From Manduca sexta (taxonomy: Eukaryota > Arthropoda > Insecta > Lepidoptera > Sphingidae), in NCBI RefSeq assembly GCF_014839805.1, contig NC_051117.1:2046001-2110000 (forward strand): DNA of 64,000 nucleotides, written 5' to 3'. Made by a program: the position numbers and the translations under genes. Below are positions 35,021 to 48,400 of the stretch, piece after piece. Each line of letters opens with the position of its first letter. The stretch's first letter is position 1. The notes under the pieces are model-generated. The model did not search any database. It was given only the letters and a program-made list of their open reading frames with translations, and had not been told where the DNA came from.

Positions 35021-36962
35021 ATGTCGAAAGCACATCCGCCAGAATTGAAAAAGTAAGTCATTACCTTAAACTTCGTAAATAAAAATCAAAAATAAACCTA
35101 GCGTCTTCGCGCCATAACCTCACCGCCCATTCAATACTAACTTGTTTTTATATTACGGTTTATAGAAGCATTCTTGAATTTTATCAATTATTTACCAATA
35201 TTTCGATTTTAAGGCAGGCATTGCATCTTATTTTCAGGTTTATGGATAAAAAATTATCGATAAAGTTGAACGCCGGACGCGCTGTGACCGGCGTGTTGAG
35301 AGGATTTGATCCGTTTATGAACCTGGTGCTCGACGAATCTGTGGAGGAATGTAAGGATGGACAGCGTAACAATATTGGAATGGTGGTGTGTGTTTTTTTC
35401 ATATCTTGCTTAATTAGACAGTATTGTAGGTACATTGGTCCGCTGTTACAGATATCATGTCTAACAAAAACATCATATCTTAATTCTATATTGGCAAAAT
35501 CGTGCTCCGAGCCATAATGGAGCTATGATCTTGAAAAAATAATTGACTGTACAAGGCTTTACTACTGAGCTGCTTAAATGAACACTTTGAAGTGCTTTAG
35601 TTATACTTGATGATGTCTTGTAGACTATGCATTGTTAATTCATATTTTTGTGATGACAGTGATCAGACTTGATGTATTATTAGCTGAATTTTGATTGTGA
35701 TTCATTGACAGATATGTAAACCATCATGAAAAGATATGCATATCTAATATATAAAATTCTCGTGTCACAATGTTTGTCTCCGTACTCCTCCCAAACGGCT
35801 TTACCGATTTTAACCAAATTTTGCATGCATATTCAGTAGGTCTGAGAATCGGCTAACATCTATTTTTCATACCCCTAAGTGTTAAGGGTTGTCCACCCTT
35901 AACATTTTTTTTATAATTCTATACAAATTTTTATTTTTTTTATTATGTCGCATTAAAAAATACATTCAACCCTAAATTTATACCCTCCAACACCAACCCC
36001 TATTTTTTGTAAAAAAAAAAATGTTAAGGGTAAAACAAAGTCCCCTGCTGCATCTGTCTGCCTGAACGTGTTAAACTCAAAAACTACCCAACGTATTAAG
36101 ATGAAATTTGGTATGGAACAGTTTGAGACCCTGGGAAGAACATAGGCTCCCGGGAAACTACTACTTTTATAACGGAAAACTTTAGCCTGAAAAACTTTAT
36201 AACGCGGGCGGAGCCGCGGGCAAAAGCTAGTATCCCTATAATAGTCAATGTGAGTGAGGATAGACTTATCCTCAAAGGAGTAGGCAGAAGTGTAACTGGT
36301 GTACATCTATTCCTCTATCTAAGAATTCTACCAACCGCATGGGACCAACATTAGCTTTCCTTAGTTTACACTCCTAGATTTTGTAAGCACGAGATCGCAT
36401 TTTATTTCTTAGCTTGCCTTGCACAAGCCGTAAATATATTTCCAAATGCAATGTCAATTAGTAACCTGATGTTTCTCCCATCCTTTTTGGGAAACGGCTT
36501 TCCCTGACTAAAAGTTCCACTGTGTACTTTTTGAGGATATGAAAGTAATATATACATTTTATCACAAACCATGATTTATTGTAAATTTAAACATTTGTAC
36601 AATTAATTCCAACAAAACCCATCATTTTTTATTGCTTTGAATGACACGTCGAGCTTTTCATTTGCCTGATGGTAAGTGATACGAGTGTAATACATAGTAA
36701 GAATAACATCCAAAACTTGAATTACAAAGTATTGTTTGATAGTCCATTGTGCTCGCCATCCTGAGACATGAGATGTTAAGTCTTATATTATGTCCAGTCC
36801 ACACTCTCTTTCAAAATGGAACACAACAGTGACTACACACTGCTGCATGACGGAAGGAATATCTACAACTTTAGTAGTTTTATGTATATTCTTGTTTTTA
36901 TTTGTTTTCAGGTGATAAGAGGGAACAGTATCATCATGTTGGAGTCTTTAGATAGAATATAG
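35021..36962 (+). CDS. SNRPG: Small nuclear ribonucleoprotein G (Sm-G), complete
   Basis: There are three coding exons: 35021-35052, 35238-35385 and 36912-36962. Junctions are AA|GTAAGT...TTTTCAG|G and GTG|GTGTGT...TTTTCAG|GTG. They total 231 nt, i.e. 76 aa plus TAG, the usual length of Sm-G. The protein starts [20 protein letters not shown]. The Sm1 motif is seen in [20 protein letters not shown], and Sm2 in [11 protein letters not shown] in the last exon. Sm-G is one of seven proteins of the Sm ring assembled on U1, U2, U4 and U5 snRNAs for nuclear pre-mRNA splicing (family knowledge). Intron 2 holds a complete Helitron and a SINE. Confidence 0.97.
35743..36230 (+). mobile_element. Non-autonomous Helitron, 488 bp, in intron 2 of the Sm-G gene
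   Basis: The 5' end TCTAATATATAAAATTCTCG follows A35742; the 3' end has hairpin GCGGGCGGAGCCGCGGGC (36204-36221) and CTAG 36227-36230, before T36231. Its last 200 bp match the last 200 bp of the Helitron at 27633-28397 closely, while the 5' parts differ, so they are two subfamilies with one 3' end. Confidence 0.85.
36629..36875 (-). mobile_element. SINE family C in intron 2 of the Sm-G gene
   Basis: TTTATTGCTTTGAATGACAC, GTGCTCGCCATCCTGAGACA and GAACACAACAGTGACTACAC follow the family order on the minus strand. It ends about 40 bp before the last exon. Confidence 0.65.
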
Positions 36963-37067
36963 AATTTCCAATTACTAAGCCCGATAATTCAATTAATTTA
37001 AGCTAGGCACAATACAAACATTAATGATTGTGAAATAAGTATGACACCTTCAATCATAATTCTTTCA

Positions 37068-37073
37068 AATAAA
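37068..37073 (+). terminator. Likely polyadenylation signal of the Sm-G gene
   Basis: AATAAA stands 106 bp after the stop codon at 36960-36962; it is the first good match downstream. Confidence 0.5.
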
Positions 37074-37784
37074 TGTAACTTTGGAACAGTTTAGTTAATT
37101 AACACAAGTATTTCATTTAAGCTTTTTACGTATTCATCCGTTATATGCTGTTCAACATTATAAGGGTGAATGTTAGTAATTTGGTTCAATATCTTTTTGC
37201 ATTTGTATTTATAATTTTAAGATACTGCTTGTGATTACTTTTAATAATATTAGTATAAATGTGTTGATCCAATTATTTTAAGTACATTAAATTTAAGGTT
37301 TGGGGTAGAAGATTGCTACCAAAATTCTGAGTGTACTATTGTAATAAAGCATGTTTCTACATTAAAATGTTGTTATTTGTTAACTTGGTTATAATACTAT
37401 TAACACCTATATTATTGGGGTTTAGCATAACAGATAATAGCGCACATCTTTATGCCTGAATTGTGTGGGCACAGACCAGTGGCACAGCGTGAAAGTTTTA
37501 AGTACGCATTTTGTAAAACCCAAAACTATGCTAGGTACGCCATTAAATTGGGCGCAAGCTTATATCTGTCGGTGATAGGGGTTATTTTGGCTTAATATAG
37601 GACGAAAATTCAACGGCTTTTTGGTATCCGCAAAATTAAACATGTCGCTTTGGGAAATTGAGACAGCAGAAATGTACTCGTATATAACATTGTAATTAAC
37701 CCCAAGTCAAATTGATGATTATTCTTTCCTATTGGTTTGCTTTTTATATGTGCTTTTATTCTAATCCGATTCCACACACACCAC

Positions 37785-37865
37785 GAAGGTGGACAGAGGT
37801 GTAATCAAACCACCTACTGTTCGCCCCGTTTACCGCCTCATAATATGATAGGGATCATTATATAG
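37785..37865 (-). repeat. SINE family B fragment
   Basis: 'Cgaaggtggacagaggtgtaatcaa', shortened to CGAAGGTGGACAGAGG, followed by ACCTACTGTTCGCC and ATAATATGATAGGG, resembles the tail side of the copy at 4010-4252. Confidence 0.4.
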
Positions 37866-38369
37866 ACATACTATTAAAATGCGTAATTTCCTTCCCCATA
37901 TTGACATTTACATTACGCAAAAATGGCACCTATCATAAAAATAATCGGTAGAGCTAGGGAGTGTATCCCTAATTCCTAAAATTGCTGTCAAATCATTGAC
38001 AGATGATATATCAGGGTTGTCAGTTATTTAATTGGATACAAAAAATAATCTTACTTAGATACTTTGTTGCAGTCATTTTTATTAATAATATCCATATTAA
38101 AATAAATTTTGAGACGTTTTTATTCCTTTAAAAATTCCCTAATTTGATTTTTTTTTGTTATACATTGAATGTAATTTTTTTTGCAATTACCGACATTTGA
38201 AACATAGCTTTGCAATTTTCTAATAATTTGAGTATACAAAGCGTTTTATGTCGATATCTTATTATTTATATATATTTTTTGGTACAAGCAATGATTCCTC
38301 TGAAGGAGATCCTAAAAATTAAAAAAGGTCATAGCCGTATAATTATAGAAAAATATTCCTGGTAACCCT

Positions 38370-38408
38370 GCACAGATCTGTCAGTTGCGACTTGACAGAT
38401 CTGTCATT
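38370..38408. repeat. Small perfect palindrome
   Basis: CACAGATCTGTCAG...TTGACAGATCTGTCA forms a stem of about 11 bp with the two GACAGATCTGTC-like palindromes facing each other. It lies between the Sm-G and SLC12A9 genes. Confidence 0.5.
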
Positions 38409-38499
38409 GGTCACATATTTTTATGATTGTATTTTTCGCATTGATTGCGTTTACGGGATTCCCTTACCCATCAAAACAATTTCCGTTTGTTTAGCACAA

Positions 38500-38572
38500 G
38501 ATAAAGTGGAGCACAATGAAATGAACATAATCGGCAGTTTAATACGCCCCTAATATTTGACTAAACTAACCC
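38500..38572 (+). promoter_or_regulatory. Candidate 5' untranslated exon of the SLC12A9-like gene
   Basis: An excellent donor (CC|GTAAGTGAG) lies at 38573. The first coding exon is preceded by an acceptor-like TTTTTATAG ending at 39385. Together they suggest an untranslated exon ending at 38572; its start is not visible. Confidence 0.3.
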
Positions 38573-39402
38573 GTAAGTGAGTGCTTTTTTTTTGTTTAGC
38601 AAGTCACTAACAAAAGAAAACTTTGAATGTGTTTCACTTGAATAAAGAACAATGATTACAAGCTTGTTAGAAAGTGGAACCGTACTTCCTTTGCATACTG
38701 AGAACGTATTCTTTTTTTGAATGGGAAGATTTAAAATCCTAAGACTATGCTACGTTATGTTTTGTTACGATTATGAGGTCATCATAAAGAAAACATCTGA
38801 TGCACACAAGCGAATGCATTACGTGTATTAACATAACACCGACCATGACTGTAATTGATTTTTTTTTTATGTGGCATGAGAAACCTTGTTAGTGCTCAGT
38901 AAGTAGGTTGCATTGTCTTAAGCCTACTTGTAATTCTTATGTGTGTAAATATTTATGTAGTAAGCATTGATTTGTAGAATGGAAGATATATTTCTGTGTG
39001 AGCATTTCTTTTTTTTTGTGCATTTGTAAGAATATTCTAGTACTTTATAGTGATATTATATTTTTATCCTAGATTTAATTTACAGAAGTTTTATGGTTTA
39101 TTATAAAAAAGCATTGTTTGTAATAAGATAACGGGATTTTAGTTGCTATGTTTTCAAATAACAAATCACCCATGTATTTCATGATGAACTGAGTGGTAAG
39201 AGCTTGGAATAAGCTCCCATAGGATGTGGTCACAGCAGAAAATGTGAATGGTTTAAAAACAAACTTGATAAATATTTTGTTAGGAAGTAAAACCGGGATC
39301 GAGAATTGCAGGATACAGGAATATCAGTTAAACCAACTGCTTGCCTGATAAATAATAAATCTAAACAGCAATGTTATTTTTATAGCGACAAAGCCGTCAG
39401 AG

Positions 39403-42400
39403 ATGGCTGATACCCTTGACCCCTTGTCTCCGAACACAACCACCTCACCAGGGAGAGGAGTCTTCAATAAATTACGCATGAGGTTCTGCAGGGCAGTGCC
39501 CATCAGCAGGTCCAATGGAGAAGGTATGTCATAAGCAAAAATGAAAGTTATTTCTTTATTTTCACATATAATTATTTATAGGCAGACATAATACTGTAGG
39601 CATTGTCAACCTTTACATGGTACAAAAATAAATAGAGGCAGGTGTAAAATAAAAAAAAAACAATAATAATAGAAAAAAAATGTTTAGTTCAAATAAGCAT
39701 AAGATGGTAGGCACAACCATTTATAATTATAGATAATAGAAGAGTTCTATTTAATATTATGAAAATTCAATTGATTAGAAACTAAAGAGTTTCTAATGTA
39801 GTTAAATGTTGACATATTTTTCATGGTAAAAAGTTTCACATAAGTAAGGAATAAGAATTGTCTAAGCTTTAAGATAACACCCAGACAAGTGCTATAAATA
39901 AATTGAGGTCATCTCCGATAGTGCATAAACCTAGGCCACATACAGGGTCATTTTGACATTGCGTTACTTAATGAAACCACATACCTATCCTTTTAAAAAT
40001 AATATTTTACAAAAACTTACAAATCATAAATGTACAATAATTTAAAAACTTGAAGATAATAAAAAGTAATTTGAATTTTACATGCAGTAATACTAGTCTT
40101 AGAGAATTCATTATAATTCATGTACACGTCACATTTGTGCAAAACTACAAAATTATTAAAAAAATAATAAAGTAAAACTGGGATTGTTGGTGACAATATC
40201 TAATAATTATGCATAATTTTTGCAGAGGTAATGAGTTAATTTGGTTTCAATTATTACCAAAATGCCAAAATGGTCCTTATAATTATAATTGTAAATATTT
40301 AAACATCATATAGGGTAAAGATGTTACTATATTTGAAACATACACCAATGTGTATGAAAAGTCAGAACAATCTCACTTTTCATAATAAACGAAAATTTTA
40401 CACTGTTTATAAAACATTGAATTGTAAAAGGCATACAGAGTGAGTCACAGTATTCATGCAGTTCTTTTTCATATATTGTATGTAAAATCAACATGGTTTA
40501 GGCACATTTATATTTTAAAAGATTAAGACGCTCAATGAACTCTGTTTTACAGAAGATTGGGCATGTTTTGATATGATAGAGTTATGGTTTAGTTATCTTT
40601 ATAAACACTGATGTATCCACACATATTTGTATACCACCAGTCACCGCATATAACCACTCACATTATAGAAATGCGAATGCAAATTCACTTGCCTCATTGA
40701 ATACATTTTTGTATGATGAGCCAAATGGACATTTCAGAATTTTAATAAAAACGAATCTCCGAGAGCAGACAGGAAACTAATGAAGTTTCTAAAATTATTA
40801 CTATTAGTTTTAATGAAATCTTATACAAACATCTTAAAGTATAATTAACCTATATATCTTATACATAGGTAGTAATATATTTCACGTTATGTAAATACAT
40901 AATAAATTAAACATTAAGATAAAGTTGCCGTATAACACTAGGTCATTTGTTCAGTGCATCGTTGTCACACCGTCTGCTCTACGCGTCTGTAATGTGTGGA
41001 GATAAATATTATTCTGGTGACTGTTTTTCTTTTATTGTTTCTTAATACAGATGTATTTTTACAAAATAGTGTTGAAATTTTATTTCTTTGTGTAATTTTA
41101 ATGGAACGTTTGAGCCACTGCTTTGTTGTCACGTAGCTGCTATGTGCAAGGATTATATGTTTTGACAGATAATTTACTTGGGTTATAAAGTGTTATGAGA
41201 TTTTACAATGTTTTAGTGTGATAAGTGCAGTGTAATACCATGCCTTGCCATTCCAAATATAGTGACCATCGACATTGACTTGAACCTCTACCTGGTCTCT
41301 CAATTGTCCTAACCAGCTATACTCAACCTGCGGCCCTCTGAGAATAAGCAAGCTTGACTGCCAAAAATTCTCAAAAACTAAAAAATCTTTTCCCTAGGCT
41401 CACATGAACTGTATGCTAAACCCTATAAAAATATAATCATAATTAATTGTGAATATTTTTTACTAAGTTAAAAACATTAAATTTTAATCAGTGTTTAGAT
41501 ACAATAGCCCATGAATTTACGTTGCGACCTGAGACACTATACACCTTTGTGGCCCATATAAAATAAGGTTGAGTATGGCTAGTCTAAAGCTTGAATAGTG
41601 TATACATTATTTTATGATTGCAGGCTATGTGGAATTCGGCGAGTTCCGCGCGGAGCACCCTGGCGTCAAGAAAGTGGGCACTTTCGCCGGCGTATTCTGT
41701 CCAGTCGTGCTGTCCATGTTCAGTGCGCTCATATTTATACGAATGGGTGAGTTTAGAACATAGTATAATTTATTATACATGGTCATTTAGACATTGCGTT
41801 AATAAATGAAACTATATACTTGTTTCCTTGAAAACAGGAACACACCACTTTACCATAAGTTATTCTAAGCATAGATTTATATATACAAAGTGTAAGTTTA
41901 GAATAAATTAAATATTGATAAAAATAATTTAATATTACGCGCTCTAAGGCCACAAGAAGACAGATTGTCAGACCGGCAACATCATACTTTTTGTTAGTCA
42001 CAAATATTAAGTGTAAAGTAAATATATTTCTTTCGGTCAGAAATATACTAACACACAATATTCGCACTAAACTGCAAAATAATTATTGTCAAAAATATTT
42101 ATTTTTGGATGATTTTTGGCACAATGTTAGCAGAGCTAAAGATGAATATGTGCTTTCATTTAATATGTCAAAAATTACAGTGTATGAGCCTCTACATATT
42201 TTACCTACAGCTAAACTGACCGATTAGTCAGGCTTTCTTTTCAACACCTATAGACGCTGGCTAGACGGATTATTGTAAAGTTGGCTATGTGTGAATATAT
42301 TATCACTTTAAGAATAACAAAGACACAGACACTATTAATAAGTAATTTAGGTATCGCGTTTAATTTGAATAAGTCTTAACAAGGTCACCTGTCAGTTCAA

Positions 42401-45400
42401 TTCTCTTACATTGTATCAATCATATTTAAAAACGATTAGGTTGTTTTGTCTTGTCGAAATAAGCAATAAGTTATTAATACTAGGAGTTGTATGTTGCACT
42501 GTTCGCCTGAAAAACTTTTCGCTGTATAAGTACCCGGTGTGTATTTTTCTGGGTTAAGGGCCTATAAAATGTCAATCTAAGACACGGTCTATCGGCATGC
42601 CAAATAACAATAAAATCCTTCCAGCTGTATCTACATAAATTTGTAATAAACATCCGATTGTCTAAAGATGTTTATAAGCATATTAGTAGACACTAAAAAT
42701 GTATAATAATTTATTTTGTTTACGCAAGTCTTAGACATTGTCAAAAAATAAATTCGCGGTTTTTTTTATTACAATTTACTTCTGATGTCGAGCACCCTCA
42801 CCCCCTCCCCTGCGGTACCGAGAAGGCTGCAGTCTTTGAAGCGTCATGAGAAAATTATAATATTAAAAACAGGATCGAATTCGAAAAATAATTTTACTTA
42901 AAATGTAGGAAGTAAAAAAAATTAAATCATAGACAATCACACTATGGAATCTCATTTAACGGAAAATAAATCAATGAAATGTAACAATTCATCCGCTATA
43001 ATTGCATATTACCGATATCAAACAATTACGACAATAATTGTTGTCACGTGTTACGATTAAAATAAAATAATAAAATACTTTATTTATCACGTAGGCGAAC
43101 AAAGTTGCACTTATGATACGTCAAAACAAAGAATAAGAATAATTATTATTTCTAAACAACTATTAAAATCACTTATATAACTATGGAGATTTTAAATTAG
43201 GGATAAAGTTTATACAAAAGACTAGGTACAAAAGTACGAAGTAACCAGCTCGGGCTGGCAAGTAGGGGGAAATAGAAGGGTAACGCGTCGCGATCCTCAC
43301 CGGTGAGGACATGAGCCCTAGCCTAGCTAACCTACCAGCCTTTCACTAGCTACCTAAGTGATGACTACCCGAAGAAGAAAGGCAGAAAGAAACTCCGGGC
43401 TTTCTTTTTGTCATCAATTGTTCAGTACTTCATTTGTATTTTTTCCAAGTCTTTCTTTTACATAGTCACAATAGTTATATAAGCTAATGCACGCACATCA
43501 CCGTTAACATGGGATAAGATGAAATCCAATCGACTAAACCTGGAGCGGCATAAAATAAAATTAGCGATAGCAAATAAAAGAGAACATAGATTCATACTTA
43601 AATAACGGCGTACAGCGTGCATTCGCCTACATTTACAATCATAGTTTTCAATCATGAGAAAAGAAAAAAAAATAGTGATATTGAACAGGCAAACACAACA
43701 TGATCGGGTGGTCGTCTTTCAAAAATTACATTTCATTAAGATATGATATGATTATGTCAAATTAAAACTATAGAAATGTCATTATTATAAAAAAAAAGCA
43801 TGTGAGACATGTAACAAAGACATTTTAGGCAGTTAATTAATTACTAATGTGTGCTAACATGGTGGGTCATTGTGTGCAGGACAAACTTTCCAAACCGTCT
43901 TATCATTAAGGTAATCAGATACAGTATAGTATCCTTTACACATTAATTCACGCTTAACATAACACTTGAATTTTTGTTCGGTCAAATTGGTAACTTCGAA
44001 GGGAAGTTTATTATAGAACTTAATGCTATTAACTAAGAAAGATTTATTGGTTTTACAGAGCCTATGATTAGGGACAACCAATTTATTTTTATTTCTGGTA
44101 TTTAGACTATGCAAGTCACTGTTTTTAATAAAAGTACTAAGGTTTTTACGTACGTACATTATATTCTGAAAAATATATTCGGCCGGCAAAGTCAGTATAT
44201 TCACCTCTTTAAACATTTGCCTAAGGGAATCATGAGAGCGAAGGTTGTAAATAGCTCTAATCGCTCGTTTCTGCAAGATAAAAATGGTCTGCAGATCTGC
44301 AGCAGAGCCCCACAGAAGAATACAATAGGACATAATGCTGTGGAAGTATGCAAAATACACTAGCCTTGCCGTAGCCACGTCAGTTAATTGTCTAATCTTC
44401 CTAATAGCAAACACGGCAGAGCTCAGTTTACTAGAATTTTTTTGAATATGGGGGCCCCATTGCAATTTACTATCGATTGAAACCCCGAGGAAGACCGTTG
44501 AGGGAACTAATTCTAATTTATCCCCATCTAAATCAATATTTAGTTCCTTTTTTTTTATTCAGTAACGAAAATCTGACACATTTCGTTTTTGCGGCATTTA
44601 AAAGTAAATTATTAGAAGAGAACCAGTCAGAAATCAAACTAAGTACTTTATGTGGCTCACCGAGATTCTCATCCCTTCTATTTAACTTAAAAATAATCGA
44701 AGTGTCGTCAGCGAACAATACTACATCTGCCATATTATCAAACAAAGATAATGATATGATTATTAATTACCACACGCATATCGCTATATGTAACGCAATG
44801 CGAGTGATGACGCATATTTACGGGGAAGAGTTAATATGAATTCTATTTTAATCTCTTAAAGTTGAAATTGCATGCAGGTTTTTCTCTAACTTGGGGGTAC
44901 ACGGCTTTTTTACGTATACCAACGTGTATACAGGGTGATTTTTTTAAGTGAGCGTGGAAGGCGAAATCCGAAATTTGAGGTATAGCGAATAAGGCTGATA
45001 CGAGTCACAAGACTAATTTTGCTGAAGACTACAATGGCAATACCGAATTTTTTTTAAATAAATATTTCTGGGTAAAGGACACGTGTCGAACCTGTCTATT
45101 TTGAAAAAACATATACATACTTTATTGTATCACTATTCGATAGTATCGTAAATATTTTGAAAAGAGCAACACCAGAGTTTCTTGCCCATTCTTCTCTGGT
45201 GAGAACTGCTTTCCGAACTGGTGGTAGAGTTAATATTGACGGAATCTAAATAATGTATAACATTTTACGTATTCAATTAAATCATTTCATTTCATTCCAT
45301 TTAAGGATAAAATTCTAGGAAGTAATGATATACGGCAAACTAAAGCAAATTTTTAATAATTATTCTACCCACAGCAGACTCAAAAGCAACCAAACACAAT

Positions 45401-48400
45401 CATAGTTACTTTATGTCCTCCAAAAATAATAAATTTTGTAACTATTTATTTTCCAGGTTACCTAGTAGGCAACGCTGGGCTCCTGGTAACGCTTGCGCAG
45501 TTCGGCATGGCGTATCTCATAGTGGTGTTCACCGTGACATCTATTTGCGCCATATCCACCAACGGAGCGGTGGAGGGCGGCGGAGTTTATTGTATCCTTG
45601 ATAATTGTAGCTTTTGATGATGACTGCTTGACCGGGGAACAAATTCAAAATAAACTCTCAAAGTATTATGTTATATGAAAAGCATAATTTTAAGGTTATT
45701 TTGGCATCAGGAATCATCCTGAGGAAACTTGCATAGAAGCTGAGAAGCTGAGTCTGAGAAGTTCTCTATAACTTATTTTTATATTGGCATCAGGGAACTA
45801 ATCAGTCGTATATGGTTGAATACAAGTCCGTCATATAAAAGCTCTAACGGGGCACTAGTTTGGGCATAAAACACACCATAGACATAATATTTATGATAAT
45901 AAAAAAAATCATCTAAAAATTCTGAAAACTACTCAAGAAAAATTAATTTATATGAGCCATTATTGAGTCAAACTTTTTTTTGCGTATGATCTTAAGTAAA
46001 CATTTATAAGAGTAAGTGAACTATTTAATAAACAAAACTTGAATTGTGGTTTAAGCGCGTGTGGTTAGCTGAGTTGGCGCAGTTTTATAAACAAGTCACC
46101 TATCAAAATCCGTTATATGCTGAAATTTAAGATACCATTTGAGATGTCGTTATTATCTGTTAATTAAATTGATAATATCATAATGCTGACTGGAACTCGA
46201 CAGCGTCTCAACTGATATCGCACTTGAGAGCGAGTACTGATTATCATCATCTTAATACGGCCCTTAGTGTTTAGGTATTTAAGTTTATATTTTACATTCA
46301 GTAGTGTAGCTTACCATAGAGTGGCTCTATATCTATATTTGTTGGGGATTCTTCAGGGCAGTGCGAACTTTTGGGCGCCCGCTTAGTTTAATGTAGGTAT
46401 AGGCCAAGAGAGGCCCCAAAGCTCGGGGGCCTTGTACTACTGATACAGCGGTAGTTACGCCCCTGTTTACAATACATTGATATTGTTCTATGATTGGTCA
46501 AGAATAGTACTTTTCCTCAACACCTCTCAGTCATGATAAGTAGAACGCTAGGCCCCGAGTTCGGCGGAGCGATAGGCACGCTGTTCTTCTTCGCTAACGT
46601 CGTGTCGAGCGCGCTGTGCGTATCCGCCTGTACTGAAGCACTAATTGAGAACTTTGGGACTAATGGTGAGTATTTTCATAATATACAAGGCATACTATAA
46701 AATTCTCACTAATGTGACCAGTCTTGGAATTTAAGATATTAAGTGCCCGTTTCACAAGTTTCAAGTAAATTTTGTTTTAAACTTATTATATTGAACACAT
46801 AAAGTAAACAGTTTTTTTACCATTTAATTGGGAGCTTGCATTAGTGTTATGTTAATTCATGATATTTTTTTTTATAATAAGTGCAATTTTAGTGTGTAAG
46901 GGTTCAATGGGTGGTCATATTAACTGTCATTATTTGTCATCTTTTTTGTAAAATCAACCCCTATTAAATAATGGAGCTATACCCGTGACATATCTTGAAT
47001 GTTTGCCGGCAAACATTGACAGCTACATGACATTACGCGTGTCACGGAAAAATAACCTTATTATGTAGTATATAAGGTTATAATCCCGTGACACACGTGA
47101 ATGTCATGTAGCTGTCAGGTTTGCCGGCAAACCAAGACATAGCGAAAAGTGTACGCTAGCGTACCATACACTTATGCTATCTACTGGGAAGAAAAGACTG
47201 AATGTTTTTGTCTAAATTGTGTACATATATTGTATCCAGTGTAATATGAAGCCGTTGGGAATAGCATTTTATACAATGAAAATACATTTCATTATAGCCT
47301 TATCAGGAAAATAAAAACGTTCACCATGTGGTAAAGTGCGGAACTAATTTCTTGTACTGATAACGTTTAATTTAAAACGAAAAAGCAAAAGTAGGGACTC
47401 AGAAGCAGGTTTTTTATTTTCCTGGTCAGATAATACTTACATTATATGTTTTCTTTGAATACGGTGTATTGTGAATGATACGTATTCACTGAAGTGGTAT
47501 TCGCAGGGTACCTGCTGCACGGCAGCCCGGGCATCCCGGACGGCTGGTGGTACCGCTTCCTGTACCGCTCCAGCCTGAACGCGGCGGGGCTGTGCGTGTC
47601 GCTGGCGGGCGCGGCGCTGTTCGCGCGCACCAGCCTCGCCATCTGGCTCACCATGCTCGTGTGCCTCTCCAGCGCCTTCCTCAGCTTCTTCATCACGCCG
47701 GCTTCCATGGTGAGGGACTTACCAATTAACTTCAAATTTGAGCAAAAGGCATTTAAAGTAAACCTCTGAATTTTCTAAAAAAATTATGTGTGTATTCTTT
47801 GTGAATTATTGCTTGCTTTAACGGTGAAGGAAAACATCGTGAGGAAACCTGCATACCTGAGAAATTCTCTATTAGGAATTTTCGAGGGTGTGTGAAGTCT
47901 ATCAACCCGCGCTAGGCCAGCCTGGTGGACTAAGGCCTATTCCCTCTCAGCAGTAGAGGAGGCCGGTGTCCAACAGTGGGACAGTATATAATACAGGGCT
48001 GATATTATAAGCAAAAGGTGGTACAGCAAATGTCACCAACCTCATCTACAAAGACAACACAGGCTTTTAACACCTTGTGTACGGTGATCGCTATACGACT
48101 GGATACAAAATATATCCTACCATTAACAAAGTAATATGTATCTTAATATTTTTTCTTTTTTTGCTTTAATTAACGAGGCGAGCTCACCGTTTGTCTGATG
48201 GTAAGCGATACGACCGTCCATAAACAGCAGAAACACCATCCGACAACTTGAATTACAAAGTGTTTGGTATTCCACTGCGCTCGCCATCCTGAGACATGAG
48301 ATGTTGAGTCTCACTATGTCCAGTTACATTTTTCGGTTTTAACAGATTAGTATTAACAGGTAGACAAACCCGACACAAACCACCTGATCAATGACACAAC

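Noticed and set aside
43854..44465. 203-codon minus-strand frame as a host protein
   Set aside because: It follows a FADDT reverse transcriptase box after a frameshift and has LINE-typical C-terminal motifs, so it is retroelement debris.
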